Positions 13,430-25,975 of a stretch of 64,000 nucleotides of DNA are shown one piece after another; the stretch's first letter is position 1; each line of letters starts with the position of its first letter. The notes under the pieces are model-generated. The model searched no databases, was not told where the DNA came from, and was given only the letters and a program-made list of their open reading frames with translations. Position numbers and translations under genes: made by a program. The DNA comes from Sclerodactyla briareus. Taxonomy: Eukaryota; Echinodermata; Holothuroidea; Dendrochirotida; Sclerodactylidae. Where the stretch lies: contig JAODTK010005833.1 of the NCBI GenBank assembly GCA_026419785.1, positions 1 to 64,000 on the forward strand, written 5' to 3'.

Positions 13430-13800
13430 TAAAATGCCATAAATCTAGGAGTAACTTCTGGACAAAAATCTGGATATGAATCAACATATCTATATAACAC
13501 ATGCTGATCTACCAAAAAAAACATCTTCTCTCTTCAAAAAATTGGAAAGATTCGCCACTGCCTGACTCACCAAACAGCTGAAACACTATAGTTCACGCCT
13601 TTGTGTCTCCCATGGTTGATAACTTTAAAGTTTTGCTATCAAATAACGTTGTGCCTGATCAGTATGTATAAGCTTCACGATACAAAATTCGGCGGGAAGG
13701 TTGGTTAGTTACCCGCACGAAACGTCCTGTACATATCTCCTCAATTCTTCGCAATCTACACTGGCTCCCTGTAAACAACGCAATCAAACAAGTAACTCAT
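13430..13800 (+). mobile_element. CR1/L2-type LINE, C-terminal reverse-transcriptase fragment
   Basis: The C-terminal signature of CR1/L2 ORF2 can be read through several frame changes. It shows 'AINLGV' (about 13438), 'SLFKKIGKIRHCLTHQTAET', 'HAFVSPMVDN' (family: HAFV.SRLDYCN), a degenerate 'LQ...RR.GWLVTRT', then 'ILRNLHWLPVN' with LHWLPV at 13756-13773. This box is typical of the end of LINE ORF2 in this clade. Catalytic motifs lie outside the fragment. It is a truncated, inactive copy, different from the one at 6.3-7.1 kb, which keeps the catalytic core. Confidence 0.88.
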
Positions 13801-13860
13801 ACTACGTCGGCATTTGACTCGCATTCGGCTCCCCAAAGTGGCGAATTTTAGCTTGATTAA

Positions 13861-14700
13861 CACAACCCCACTGGAGTAGGAGCTCTATTTCGGCATTTGT
13901 GCTCCCCATGTGAGTACCTCATCCCTATTCTTGTTACCAAGTAAGTCCAGATACCTGGTTTATCAGGTTGAAATTTGGTATCAGCTTTTATGCGACGTAA
14001 ATGAACTATTGATTTTAGTGTAGACCGGTCCAGTTTGGGGGAAGAAATGGGATATTGTAAAGACTGAAAAATTAGTTCGTCGGGCCTCATTTAGCTTGGT
14101 TAATCGTGCAAAAATTGTGGAAATGGATAATTTGTCGAATTTTGGGCTTTGTTACAACGACCCCACCTGGATGTCGGAATCTCAGATTCGGCTTTGGGGC
14201 CTCCCCATAGTGATACATAATCCCTATTCTTTTTAACGACAATAAGTCGCAGGATTACTGGTTTTATCAGGTTGAAATTTGGTATCAGCTTCTATTCGAA
14301 ACATGACTCTTGATTTTAGTGTAGACAAGGTCATTTTGAGGAAGGAATAGATATGTAAGAACCTGAAAAATTTATTCGGGGCTCACTTTAGGCTTGTTAA
14401 TCGTGAAACTTTTTTGGAAAATGGATCAATTTGGGGAACTTTAGCTTGTTACAGACCTACCGAATGTAGGAAGCTCCTCTGGTTTTTGGCTCCCCATAGT
14501 GTACCTAATCCCCATTCTGGTTAACCCAATAAGTCCAGAACCTGGGTTTATCAGGTTTAAATTTGGTATGCAAGCTTTCTAGGCGAAGTAATGACTATTG
14601 ATTTTAGTGGTAGACCGGTCCATTTTGGGGGAAGAAATGGGAAAATTGTGCAAAAACTTTATTTCGGGCTAATTTTGGCTTGTTAACATAACCGCATCCG
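13861..14700. repeat. Tandem repeat, three units of about 295 bp
   Basis: Units begin near 13861, 14156 and 14454. Each carries the same sentence: 'gctccccat.gtg', '.atccc.attct..tta.c', 'tttatcaggttgaaatttgg', 'attgattttagtg.agac' and 'ttttggg.gaagaaatgg'. The third unit is shorter and a partial fourth may begin near 14690. Divergence is mainly single-base indels and substitutions. No coding content. Confidence 0.85.
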
Positions 14701-15249
14701 ATTGGTTGAGTATATCTTGTATGTGATGCCCCATACCAAATGAGTATTTACATTCCCAATTGTGAATAGGGAGGCTCGTGGAAAGTTGACAATGCTTAAG
14801 CTCGATCAACTGGATCAAGTCAGAATCAGTCAAGGGATCACTAAGTCCTTTGGCTTTTTTTGGTACTCGAAACCAACCACGCTACTTGGTGATCAACTTC
14901 CACACTTTCATATAGTAATTATCGAGAATACCATAGGCCCACTTCGCGTATTCCAAGGTGAATGACAGCCGCCATCTTGGATTAGGAAGTGAAGAATAAA
15001 TCAGAACTATAAAAAAAAAATTGCTCCTGTATATTCGATACAGGAAAATATATTAGAGAGTATACTTCATTCACCATTTTTTGTGCAACTGGGAGAAAAA
15101 ATATGGCCATGTGGTATTTTTTTTAAATGGTGACAGGCGATCATTTTTAATTTGCCCTATTTTACTACTTCCCCCGAGGTCAGATTTTTTGAATTTTCCC
15201 TGTTACAAAGTACATCCCAGGGATTCAGGAAAACCATCAAAAGAAAAAC

Positions 15250-15330
15250 TAACGACTTGTGTTGCAACCCACCTGAGGGTTCGGCCACGAAGGCCTACTT
15301 GACCGTCTAAAATAAAATAAATGAATGAAA
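15250..15330 (+). repeat. Possible non-LTR retrotransposon 3' end
   Basis: A G/C-richer block, 'acccacctgagggttcggcc', ends in 'gtctaaaataaaataaatga', an ATAA-type tail like those at the 3' ends of CR1/jockey-type elements. There is no coding text next to it, so this is a weak call. Confidence 0.3.
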
Positions 15331-18088
15331 AATCGAGCTACAGTTGTTGTAGGTTTAGTGTATGAACTCAGCAATGCTGTCGCGAAGAACACGTTATCTA
15401 CAATGATCCCCGCAGTCTTGTCCAAATAATGGAATTTCGAATGAGTGATTGACACATTTCTATCCTATTAGGATGATGAATATGGCCGAAATTGGAATCA
15501 ATAAACCCAAGTGTCAAGACTTGTGTCTTGAGAGTGATCGGATGATATCCCATACCAAAGCGTAAACTAGGAGGCTGGTGAGGCGCCATAGCCAGATGGC
15601 GCCAAATGGATAGTGGCGTGCGCAAATCGTGAGGTCGTGGGGGCATAAATTGCAACACCGGTTTAGGGGATATTTTTTTTCTTAATCGTAGCTGGAATAC
15701 ACGCAAATATTGGCTCTTAGTGCCTGTAAACCTAATACATTGGGAAATAAATATACAATCTGACAGTAAACTTGTTGCCTAGTACATTTCCGGTTTACTC
15801 AACTTGATTTTCTCTCATCGAGTCTGATATCAAAAACATTATTCGAGTTCGGTGGACTTCAAGTTCCAGTCAGCAAGTTACCTCAGATGTATCAAGTTAA
15901 GCCCAATGCGTTGGTTTTACAGTGTGGCCCATACAGAGGTGAACGAGATTCTTTGATATACGAAGGGTCCCATGAAACTTTTGGAATGTAAGCCGTAAAT
16001 GATGATTAGATTTCCTGACACCTACGAATTCATAACTAGTCAATATGAACAGCATGCGGTTTTATGGGTATCATAATTCATCTCTGGACTCGTTTGGGGC
16101 TACACTCTTGCTTAATCATGGGAAATGGAGTTCCTTTGCTTCATGTTTTTTAAGGATACTACCTGGCGACATCTGGAACTATTTGCAGCAAGAGCGCAAC
16201 TACTGAGGTGCTGATCCGTATTCACAGTCTTTTTATCCCCGTATACCCAGACCGTTGTTTACATGCTTCGGACAGAGCAATGATCGAGTGTTCAACCACG
16301 TTGTGCTTCCAATCTCACAATAATATCTGCGACATATATAGCGTTTTTTTCTTCAATGAAGCGCTTCACAGATTTACTTTGATAATAGAAATTGGTACTC
16401 ACTCTAACAATCTGGAAATACGGCATCAACTGATACAGCGCCGGTTGCACTCAAATTCCTCAAAGAGCACCTGGGTGGAAACTCTGGTTGCTATAATAAT
16501 CATGATAATAGTACAGTTTTCATGAAGCGCACTACACAAAGTCTCAGAGGGCTATGACGAAACAGACCACAAAAGCAACGCATAAACTACATGGAAAACT
16601 GACACTGACAGACTGTAAGTTCTCGGCAGTCCCTTGCTCGCCTCATGATCCTATATACTGAGGCATGGAAGCTCATTGCATGACTTTATGACTACCTCAC
16701 TATATCGCATCATTGGCTACCGCTGCCACGACAGTGAGGCCAACGTTCAGCTTGCGTTATCATCATTACTAATAATGCAATTGTTTCCCTATTTCAATTT
16801 TTCATTCTCCTCAATCTTCCTCTTCTGCTCGATTTAAAAAAAAGAGACAGATAGGGATTTACCGAGTTGTTAGAAGAAACATTACTACCCACTTGTATGT
16901 TCTATCATAGATAGAATATCGATACACCCTTTGTCGCGCCCCTTATAAAAATTTCTTTATTATTGCAGTTTCAGCACGTCGCTCACACAGCCCGCGAGCA
17001 TAAAAGCCTATTTAGATAGATCTACTCAAAACATGATTTATGCCACGTAATTCGTGATTCGCGGGCGGAGCTATTTGCAGACAATAACATTTTTCACTAA
17101 GGAGGCTTTCTCTGGTCGGGGGGGGGGGGGGGGGGGGCCGTACCATCCGTACAGGCACTCGAATCTGGCCGAGGACTTCATTTCAATATTACAACGTGGG
17201 AATACACTCGCGTATCAGACGAAATGGTGGGCAAGTTGATCTGCGCAGTGTTCTGGGTTTTGTAGTATAAGCCTCCTGGGAACTTGAGAGTACTAACCAT
17301 TCATGGCAAACTCATAATCTGACGCATACGACCAGGATGAATAGAGCGGTCGCTGCCAGTTTTCTTTGGACCTGCCGCGACTAATTTGAGGAGTACTTCC
17401 AAAGTGATATGTTTCGAGAGAATTGCCCTTGAACCTTAACGTGAAGATGTATTGTGTCCTCATACCTAGCTCCACTCCTAAGTGTTGTGTAGAATTTTAC
17501 ACAACACGTTACGGTGTAACTAGCACACCTATCCCGGTGTTTGTGTACTAAATTACCCCACACTGCGTGAAGGTTGTTTTTTATGATTTGTCACATCAAC
17601 CCTTACCTAGTACATGCATTAATGAATACATTCCCTGGCACTATAGTTTCACTTATTGCCTAATAAATAAATGTAACCTTTACATTCTATCAATGATGGC
17701 ACTAATTTATTACCCTGTATGCGCTGAACGGCAATTAGTGAAGGCCGGAACTCTTCTACTCTTAGACCATTCAGATTTTTTTCATATGATCAGTCCAATA
17801 ATGGATAATGATGGTAATTAGTAGGAGCATCCAATGGCCTTCATATAGGCCCATCAGATGGAGCTATTTTTCTCATTTAAGGCAAAGTGGCACACCAGAG
17901 ACCTCTATAGATTCCTCCCCAAAGCTAAAAAATGCAAACGCATTGACTAATGCACATGTCAAATGCAAGAACCCCCGTGGATGGTCCGTCATAGTCAGGA
18001 AAGTAATGACGCCAGGGGCAAGTTAAAGTCCAACAAGAGGGAGTCGCGATTTGAACGCGTACACTGTTCGTTTTTTTTTTTTTTTCCG
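15331..18088. other. No gene recognised; poly(G) run and small hairpin
   Basis: There is no gene I can support. A ~20-base G run lies near 17119. A perfect 10-bp inverted repeat with a 6-base spacer (GTGTTGTGTA at 17482-17491, TACACAACAC at 17498-17507) sits near 17.5 kb. The frames here lack domains and splice partners. Confidence 0.35.
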
Positions 18089-19504
18089 TCAATGTACGAA
18101 TTTCGCGGATCTGTGCTGTCTTAATAAACTGCTAAGTATAAGGCTATACGCACGTGAATGGACTGACAGGGTCGACTGGGGTGCGTCAAATGGTCGTCTT
18201 GGTCCGTGAATGGTCAGTCACAAACATGAGTTTGATGTTTCTGTCATTTTCGGGCAATGATCCGGCGGGTCCGCCCATATTGTTCCAGGGGTGTGAATCC
18301 AAGGCAACTCTAGAGTGTGCGCCGCGCCTAACGGCCATGTACGGACCATCCCCCGTCGTCCAGGGGGCGTTCCTGCAATTTGACATGTGTTTACTTTTTT
18401 CTTTTATTATTTTTTTTTATAACGAACGTTTGTGTACGTCCACACGAGCACACAAACCCAATCAAACTGTTTTAACAATTGTAAGGGATGTACACACAAT
18501 GGGCCCACCAAGTATTTTCTGAGCAGTCAGAAATACAAGATTGCTCATGGCGCTCGCTAACTCGGATATCCGTCTGTATCACCAATTCTTGCAATTTAAA
18601 AAAAAAACTAAATTGATGACAAATACAATTATAAAAAATAAAGCGCTCAAACATACATATCAAGACCACACCCCCGCAATTAGGAGTCAATTCGTACCAC
18701 TGGATTTCTTACGAACAGTCATTTATATTCGGAAAGGGAGAATTCTGGCGTAAGAAGCGAGTGTTTTCGGTATTAAATTCAGCGGCTGTGAAAACGAACT
18801 GCCTGTCTGTAATAATAATCAGTAATGACCGACGGCGGCCGACGGCAGGGCGTTGTTTTTTCAGGAGAGAAGCTGGAGGGCACGACCCGATTTGCGTCAA
18901 CCATGCGTCATTTTCTTCCCGTCTCAATCGATAGCCTGGATCAAGCAAAATGGACTAATCAAAGATCTAGAAACTCTATAAAAGGACACGCCCGTTTTCT
19001 CTCCTTGATGCTAGGTTTCTGACTTTTGTTTTTCAACGCAATCGTATAATCTTATGTGTATACGGGCTACATGTATATACCACCTCGCCTTCGTATATGA
19101 GTTTATATAGTACAAATGCGCAAACCTTCCATTTCCAAAATAGATGCAAATCATCCAGTTTTTTGTTGTTTTTCCCTTAAATGTGTTCCGAGTATAGTAA
19201 TTCGTGTTTAGGGGTACCCTCCTTAAGAGTCCGTTTCTTCTTTCTTCTTCGCATCATGTGTTTGTGTTTTAGATGTGTTGTCCAATTTTGCCAATCATGT
19301 TGTCTACGTAATCTGTTGATTATAATTATCGGAACAGTCGTGTTGTTTTTACATTAATAAATTGGAGCTACCACTGACGTTTATGAATCAGCCATATCGC
19401 TGAAAGAAAATGCATCCCAGATTTTAAAGTCCGATTCACAACAAAAACTACATTGATATTTTAGTTTTCCATTATTAGGGAGCTGATTCATGTAACAATC
19501 ATCA

Positions 19505-19511
19505 TATAAAA
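19505..19511 (+). promoter_or_regulatory. TATA box ahead of the unit-1 gene-like structure
   Basis: TATAAAA lies 54 bases upstream of an ATG in a good Kozak context (caccATGG). The unit-2 counterpart near 25413 reads 'caataaaaaggg', one T short. The spacing fits a core promoter with a short leader. There is no experimental support. Confidence 0.4.
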
Positions 19512-19564
19512 AGGGAGTGGGATTGGGCTGGCCACATTAGCTGTGAGAGACACCATTGGACACC

Positions 19565-19624
19565 ATGGGAAGAATCGAAACAGAGGACGCTAAGGAAAAG
19601 CGGCTGAGCGAATTGACTGCAGAG
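19565..19624 (+). CDS. Candidate first coding exon, unit 1 (unknown protein)
   Basis: Not recognised. ATG in 'caccatgg' opens 20 codons beginning MGRIETEDAKE and ending at a GT donor (gag|gtactg). A 146-base intron with 'ttattgcag' as acceptor would join it in phase 0 to the exon at 19771. The paralogous exon in unit 2 is 58 rather than 60 bases and so changes phase. Start choice rests on the Kozak context and the TATA box at 19505. Confidence 0.35.
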
Positions 19625-19770
19625 GTACTGTGAGGGGAGGGGGTGGAGTAACTAGTAGCAGAGGGCGCAAAACGAAGACATGTGGTGACGTCATACTGAG
19701 GCCTTCATCCGGCAGTGGTCAAGCACGTCTAAGAACTGAAATTGAATTAGTGAGTAATTTGTTATTGCAG

Positions 19771-20055
19771 ATTTCCTATTTTTACTTTGGGGAATTAGCG
19801 TTCTACGCACTTTGGATTCGCTACTGAGAAAGTTTCAAACTGACAGAAAAAAGGCATTTTGACAACCCGCCCCCAACTTGAAATGCCGCAAGGCTGTCAA
19901 GGATTCAAACTCCTGGCTAGTGCAAAATAAGACCGGTGGAGTTGTATTCAAGTCAAAATTGTGGACTACGGATGGCTATATACTATTGGGCGTATAATAC
20001 ATGTGTGAGAGAGACTATGGCTACTGTACGTTTTATTCCTTTGCCGAAAGCAAGT
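19771..20055 (+). CDS. Candidate second exon, unit 1 (frame-broken)
   Basis: After the acceptor (cag at 19768-19770) the frame reads 'ISYFYFGELAFYALWIRY' and then hits a stop, where unit 2 stays open. Unit 2 thus suggests the intended continuation. Further on, in another frame, 'LWTTDGYI' and 'YGYCTFYSFAESKC' are readable. A (GT)n run follows at about 20107. The product is unknown. The Cys-containing text 'LKCPQGC' seen in unit 2 has a one-base change here. It is either a pseudogene copy or sequencing error. Confidence 0.3.
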
Positions 20056-20106
20056 GTAATGTATCCAGTCATGGCAGCGTGCATGTATGTGGGTGTGTTT
20101 TGTGCG

Positions 20107-20127
20107 TGCGTGTGTGTGTGTGTGTGC
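20107..20127. repeat. (GT)n microsatellite
   Basis: A short GT/GC run just after the candidate exon. It is longer and more broken in unit 2 (about 25999-26062), and a further GT run is found only in unit 2 near 26637. Confidence 0.8.
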
Positions 20128-22372
20128 CTATGCGACTCTAAAAAAGCTTGTGAACCTGATAATTGTTCAACGAAATTTCTTTCATACTTGGCACGAGGGG
20201 TGCGATTTGGAGAAGATTTTCTCACGGGTTTGAGGTCAGGTCCGACGTCTCCAAAGGTCCACAGAATCAATGTCCAAAAGCTTGTGGAGAACAATACCTG
20301 TGGCAACGAAACGATGAAGGAGGTCATGACTTGTTGAATCTTTTATTCTTCGACTTTAAAAGATTGAATTTGGGGTCAATTGAAGGTCTTCGAATGTGAC
20401 TCAATTTGCATAATTTATGCACATTCTGAAAAAACGTCAGATTTGAACTAAATAGGGTGGATAGATTCTGCCTTCATTTTCGATAATTCATTCATTTTGC
20501 CTAAGTAGGTCATTCAATCTGTCTAATGTGCATTTCGTTCGGCTGTGATGCAGACTAGTGAATAAATCCCACAATCAGGGCGGCTGCACCAATCTACTAG
20601 CAACAGATACAACCACTGATCGCCACAAAGGCGGTGCTAGCGGTTCAAGAAGAACCCACTTTTTATTGTCTCGCCTGAATGAAATTCAGGAAGAGACCAT
20701 AGTGGTCCTATTTGTCACACTTTCTCGTTAGCAGGATTTCTCACAAACCGTGAGGCCGACTTTGACGAAATTTTGTGTGTAGCACGCGGGGTTGGTTTAC
20801 ACGATCTGATTAGATTTTGGGCCGCAAGTCATCAATTAAGTTGGGTATTAGCTCATTTTATGTAAATTAATGCTTAAGCTCGTTAGCAGGATTACGCAAG
20901 AACCGATGTGCTACAGTTATTAGTTTGGCAGTGGGACCTGGATGACAGGTAGATGAACTGATATATACTTTATTAGCCTAAAATATGCTGATTAAGTGGT
21001 CTAACTTGCATAATTTATGCGAATTTTGGAGTGCGAAGTTCGTCGGATTCTCACGGTGGAGGTTTGTCTACATGGTTCCCGAGAAATTAAAAGTGAAGTC
21101 GGGGTCACTGGAGTCATTTAATGTTTTTTTATTTGCAACTGCTGAGGGATTTAGAACATTTCCAGTTGGATTTTGGGTCAAAGAAGTGAGTTGACTGAGG
21201 GATAAAACTATTCAAATTTGGGTATTTAGGGAGAGAAGAGTGGGGGGGGGGCATTACAGAAGCAAAAAGGAATTAAGGCCTTTTGCATCCAGAAGTCAGA
21301 CTTATTGGTCAGTTATTTTAGGAATTTTTATTGTTATATGTGAAAATATGTGATGCTCGTTCGACATGACGATGGTCTGCATGTCACTATTGGTTGTGTT
21401 GTATAGTGTGGTAGTGTAGTGAATATGAAACCACCGATCGCGCAACAGGCGAGACACTTTTGGCGATCGCCTTGTCTGTTATTGTTGTTATCATTATTAA
21501 AGGTATTCATATGGGCTTTCTGCCATGCCGGAAGGAATAGTTTCAAATTTAGCTGTTAGAAATGTATTTATCACCGCTCAAAAAGTTCCTTGTGGGGGAT
21601 AAATCAGCTGTTCATTTTGTTCTGAAACCTGAGTCATGAACTGATCAGACCTTTGAACTGCACTGTTGTCAGCTGCCACGTTCATAAACATACTGGTCAT
21701 GGCCTACTATCCATGTAATGGTTGTTTTCCATTACAATTCACCCCAATCCGGTATTACACGACCTCATTAGGCTACTTCTAAGCATGGAATTATCGCACT
21801 GTAATGACATCCCACGTGTAGGTTTGTGAAGTAGATTCGCTAATGAGTTCACCGTCGTTCTGATAAAGTGAATGTGAGAGGGGCACTCTGACTCTATCCC
21901 CATGTGGAAGAGGGCGGCTCAAGAGAAATGACCTGGAGTAGCCTGGTAAAAGAATTTGCATCACTACATACTAATCCGACTACCTAAATACGTGAATTCC
22001 AGCTCATGCTCGAGATTGCAAATATTTGCTCAGCATCTCATAAATACATTATTGGAGATAAATTAAAAGTAGCATCGGGTCAGATTGCAGGCTATGGAGG
22101 AGAAGGTATCCACTATCCCCTTTGGACGCCTCCCGCAGGACGGCAAATAGTCATCCCCTCCCTACCCCCACTGAAAACTTTGCCTGCATGTGGGCTACGT
22201 CTGTTTCTGTGATGAAAAGAAAATGCGAGGCGATAGTAATGAACTAACTGTCCGTACAAAACCTAATGATGGATTGTATTCGTCAGGAGTCGAGGATAAC
22301 TCACGATTTTGGTTTCAGTACGATTTACCGGATTGTTTGAAAACACCTGACTCGTTGAAGGCGCGACGGAAA

Positions 22373-22373
<1 letters not shown>

Positions 22374-22415
<42 letters not shown>
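22374..22415. repeat. Poly(A) run of 42 bases, unit 1 only
   Basis: The run sits in 'cgcgacggaaac(A)nGACCAAAGC'. Unit 2 at the same place (about 28930) reads 'cgcgacaaaaacaaacaata' with no long run. It is a unit-specific homopolymer gain, or an artefact like the larger tract at 4978. Confidence 0.85.
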
Positions 22416-22417
<2 letters not shown>

Positions 22418-23861
22418 CCAAAGCATCACCAGGGCCTTTTAATCGGGCATCCGTTAGCGATATATATGTGTACACCTGAAACACAAACATTTTTGGTTGA
22501 TGGCTGGAAACTAAAGGAACTGTACAATCACATTGTACAGCGGGCTGTGCGAAAAAAGCATATATCTCAGTATTACGGTTATACTTCTGTCTAATGCCGG
22601 TCTGTTTGTTTAGCCGTGCAGGTATTTGAAAATGTATATTCACACCTACACATGTTTCAAGTAAACTGTGTTCCATCATTCGTTTTTATATTACCACTCC
22701 AACATGTTATTTCATACTAAATATAGGACAGCTGTTGTCACTATTCACCTTCATACACAACCTAACCGACAGAATGTAACGGAAACAATAGAGAAAATGT
22801 ACTATATAGGCCTATCAACCACTAAAACGACAAACTGCTTAGTTCAACGGTTAACGTAAGGCAGCACATTCACACCAACGCGCACGTTACCACAGAATTA
22901 CCAGCGTAAACTGAACGCCGACAGAATTAAAATATAGCCTTCAAAGCGTTCGCGATGCGTAAATCCTATATCACCCGCGACCTCTCAAAGCTATTTTGAA
23001 ATATTATGAATTATTTAAAATATATTTTGAATATTCGAAATTGAACAACAAAATATAATGAATGGCTGACGTAATTTATACGTAAACTCGCGAGATGTGT
23101 AATGTGTAAATTACCTGCGTGACCTGATTAAGAAGGCCATAACTGTTTACATACATATACTGGGAATAATCAACTATATGTTATATCGATATCCTCAGTA
23201 GGTAATTAAGTACGCCATGATATTAAACCATTAGTCAGGAACAAAACATGAGAAATTTCTCCTTGTCTCTCACCACGTTTGTCCTAAATTAGCATAGGCA
23301 AAGTACAACGCCAACGGTGCTCACTGTTGATCAATGATTAACTGAGAATAAAGTAATTAGGAATTTTCGGTCACAACCATACATACCATTTGTCTTCGAG
23401 CTATACAGTACCCAGTTAAAAAGCGACATAACTTCAAAAATGTACTGAACCATGCAAAAAAGAAAAAAAAAACAATAAAAAAAGTAATCCAATTCATTTT
23501 CGTTCTTATAATCTTATTTATTAGTATCTTCTCTAAATTCTAAAGATGAACGATTTTGCTGAGCGCGATTTTTCTTTTCAACTTTATGTAGGTGATTCGT
23601 CTTGGAAACTGGCAGAGAGCTGGGGTTGCCAGGTCGAATACTTCATGAGGCCAATATTTTCAAATGAAACGTGTGCGAGATTGCCTTGGACTTGTATGTC
23701 CAGCTGTTCTTCCAATAAGTCAAGGGAGCTAGTATATCCACTGGGTGGCAATACAGGGAAATGCATGTAACTATTTGAAGAGATGAATGTCTCCGTCAAT
23801 GTCAATGTGCGAATTTCGCGGAATCTGTGCTGTACTTACTAAGCTGCTAAGTGGATTATAC

Positions 23862-24019
23862 CATGGGCGTCAACATTTGGGGGACGGGGGGGGGGGAACA
23901 TGTCCCCTCCACTTTTTGACAATGCTCCCATTGACTTTAACATTTCCTCACAGTAAATTTTTGGAAATGTGGCTATAATCCCCCCCCCCCCCCTTCTGAA
24001 TATGGTGGTGACGCTCATG
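23862..24019. mobile_element. 158-bp MITE with CATGGGCGTC termini (hAT-like)
   Basis: The ends are CATGGGCGTC and its complement GACGCTCATG (one mismatch). The interior is G-run/C-run rich and near-palindromic. It is flanked by 8-bp repeats GATTATAC (23854-23861) and GGCTATAC (24020-24027). The unoccupied site in unit 1 is a single GGCTATAC (18142-18149). An 8-bp target duplication is characteristic of the hAT superfamily. There is no coding capacity. It shares termini with the elements at 30253 and 56176. Confidence 0.85.
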
Positions 24020-25477
24020 GGCTATACTGACGTGAATGGACTGGCAGCTATCGACTGAGGTGCGTCAATGGTCCGTCATTGTCGGTGAATGGTCAGTCAC
24101 AAAATGGGTTTGATGTTCGTCATTTTCCGGCGGGTCCGCCCATATTGTTACGCAGGGGTGTGGTCGAGGCACTCGAGAGGTACACCGCGCATAACCAAGG
24201 CAAACTCAATATCAAAAAACTGACCACCCCCCGGCCATTAGAGGGGCGTCCTGCAATTGACATGTGCGTCACTTTTTTTCTTTTCTTTTTATAACTAACG
24301 TGTGTCCGTCCACACGGGCACACAAACCCAAATCAAACTGTTTATAATTGTAAAGGAGATGTACACACAATGGGCCCACCAAGTATCTTCTGAGCAGTCA
24401 GAAATTACAAGATTGCTCATGCGCTCGCGGAACTCAGATATCCGGCTGGCATCACCAATTCTTCAGTAATTGATTTTAAAAAAGTTGAATTGATAAAAAC
24501 AAGAACAAAAACGCTCACAATTCTTCGTTATTTTTTTTTTTTAATAATACTTGATGACAAAACACTATTAAAATAAAGCACTCAAACATACATATCAGAC
24601 TCAACCCCCGCAATTCCGGAGTCCATTTGTACCACTAAATGTATTACTAACAGTTATTGATTTCGGAAAGGGAGAACTCTGGCGTAAGAAGCGAGTGTTT
24701 TTCGGTATTTAATTCAGCGGCTTGTGAAACAGAACTGCCTGTCCTGTAATGACTAATCAGTAGATGTACTCGATCGGCCGTGGCATGGCGTTGTTTTTCA
24801 GGAATAAGCGTGAGGGCACGACAGCGAGTTCGCGTCACCCCATGTCGTCATTTTCTTCCCGTCTCAATCGATATGCCTGGGTCAAGCAAAATGGACTAAT
24901 CAAATATCTAGAGAAGGATCACGACGCCCGGTTTCTCTTCGATGCCTAGGTTTTCGACGTTTTGTGTCACGAAATCGTAATGATATTAGTGTTTACTAGA
25001 CTACAGGTGTATACCTCGCCTTCGTATATCAGTATAAAAGTACAAATGCTGAAACCTTCCATTTCCAAAAAAGATGCAAGATATCATGTTTTATCTTTCT
25101 TTCTTCCTCCAATGTGGCCTAGTGTAGTAATCGTGTTAGGTTCTATCTTAAGTCGTTTCTTCGCATCATGTGGTTTGTGTTTTAGATGTCGTTGCCAGTT
25201 GCCAATCATGTGCCTACGTAATCTGTTGAATTATGATTATCGGAACCGTCGGTTGTTTTCACATTAATAAATTGGAGCTACCAACTAACGTTATGAAATC
25301 AGCCCATATCTGCTGAAAGAAATGCATCCAGATTTTAAAGTCCGATTCACAACCACAAACTACCTTGATATTTTTATTTTCCATTATTAGGGAGCTGATT
25401 CATGTACAAGACATCAATAAAAAGGGAGTTGGATTGGGCTGGCCACATCAGCTGTGAGAGATCACCTATTGGACACC

Positions 25478-25535
25478 ATGGGAAGAATCGAAACAGAGGA
25501 CGCTAAGGAAAGCGGCGGAGCGATGAACTGCAGAG
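25478..25535 (+). CDS. Candidate first coding exon, unit 2 (unknown protein)
   Basis: This is the duplicate of the exon at 19565: caccATGG and MGRIETEDAKES, then codons that differ because of indels, ending at the same GT donor (gcagag|gtactg). Two bases shorter than unit 1, so the phase at the junction differs. In addition the acceptor downstream has changed from 'ttgcag' to 'ttgcatg'. This copy of the splice structure therefore appears broken. Confidence 0.3.
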
Positions 25536-25678
25536 GTACTGTGAGGGGAGGGTGGAGTTAACTAGTAGCAGAGGGCGCAAAACGAAGACATGTGGTGACG
25601 TCATACTGAGGCCTTCATCTGCAGTGGATCAAAAACGGCTAAGAAATGAAATTGAATGAGTGAGTAATTTGTTATTGC

Positions 25679-25975
25679 ATGAACTCCTATTTTTACTTTG
25701 GGGAATTAGCGTTCTACGCACTTTGGATTCGCTTACTGAGAGAGTTCAAAACTGACAGAAAAAAGGCATTTGACAACCCCGCCCCCAAATTGAAATGCCC
25801 GCAAGGCTGTAAGGAGTTCAAACTCCTGGCTTCAGTGCAAAATAAGACACGGTGGAGTGTATTCAAGTCAAAATCTTGTGGACTACGGATGGCTATATAC
25901 TCGGCGTATATACATTGTGTGAGAGAGACTATGGCTACTGTACGTTTTATTCCTTTGCCGAAAGCAAGTGTAAGG
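25679..25975 (+). CDS. Candidate second exon, unit 2 (longest open version)
   Basis: Open where unit 1 is interrupted. It reads 'SYFYFGELAFYALWIRLL', then 'REFKTDRKKAFDNP', then 'KLKCPQGCKEFKLL', and continues to 'KTRWSVFKSKSCG'. An alternative +1 frame near the end gives 'TDGYILGVYTLCERDYGYC', which is preserved in both units. The family is not recognised. Two Cys in CPQGC and the aromatic-rich start are the only notable features. The true frame at the 3' end is undecided. Confidence 0.35.

Larger units (their letters stand above)
18089..23806. repeat. Tandem segmental duplication, unit 1
   Basis: This 5.7-kb unit begins 'cgtcaatgtacgaatttcgc' and ends '...gaagagatgaatgtctccg', just before unit 2 begins with the same 'gtcaatgtgcgaatttcgcg'. 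Anchor pairs with unit 2 keep order and strand: 18555/24421, 19565/25478, 20163/26102, 22668/29205 and 23546/30066. Differences are mostly one-base indels plus a few larger events: ~600 bp near 21.1 kb is missing here, a 42-base A run at 22374 is absent from unit 2, and unit 2 has two insertions. Each unit carries one copy of the same gene-like structure. Confidence 0.93.
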
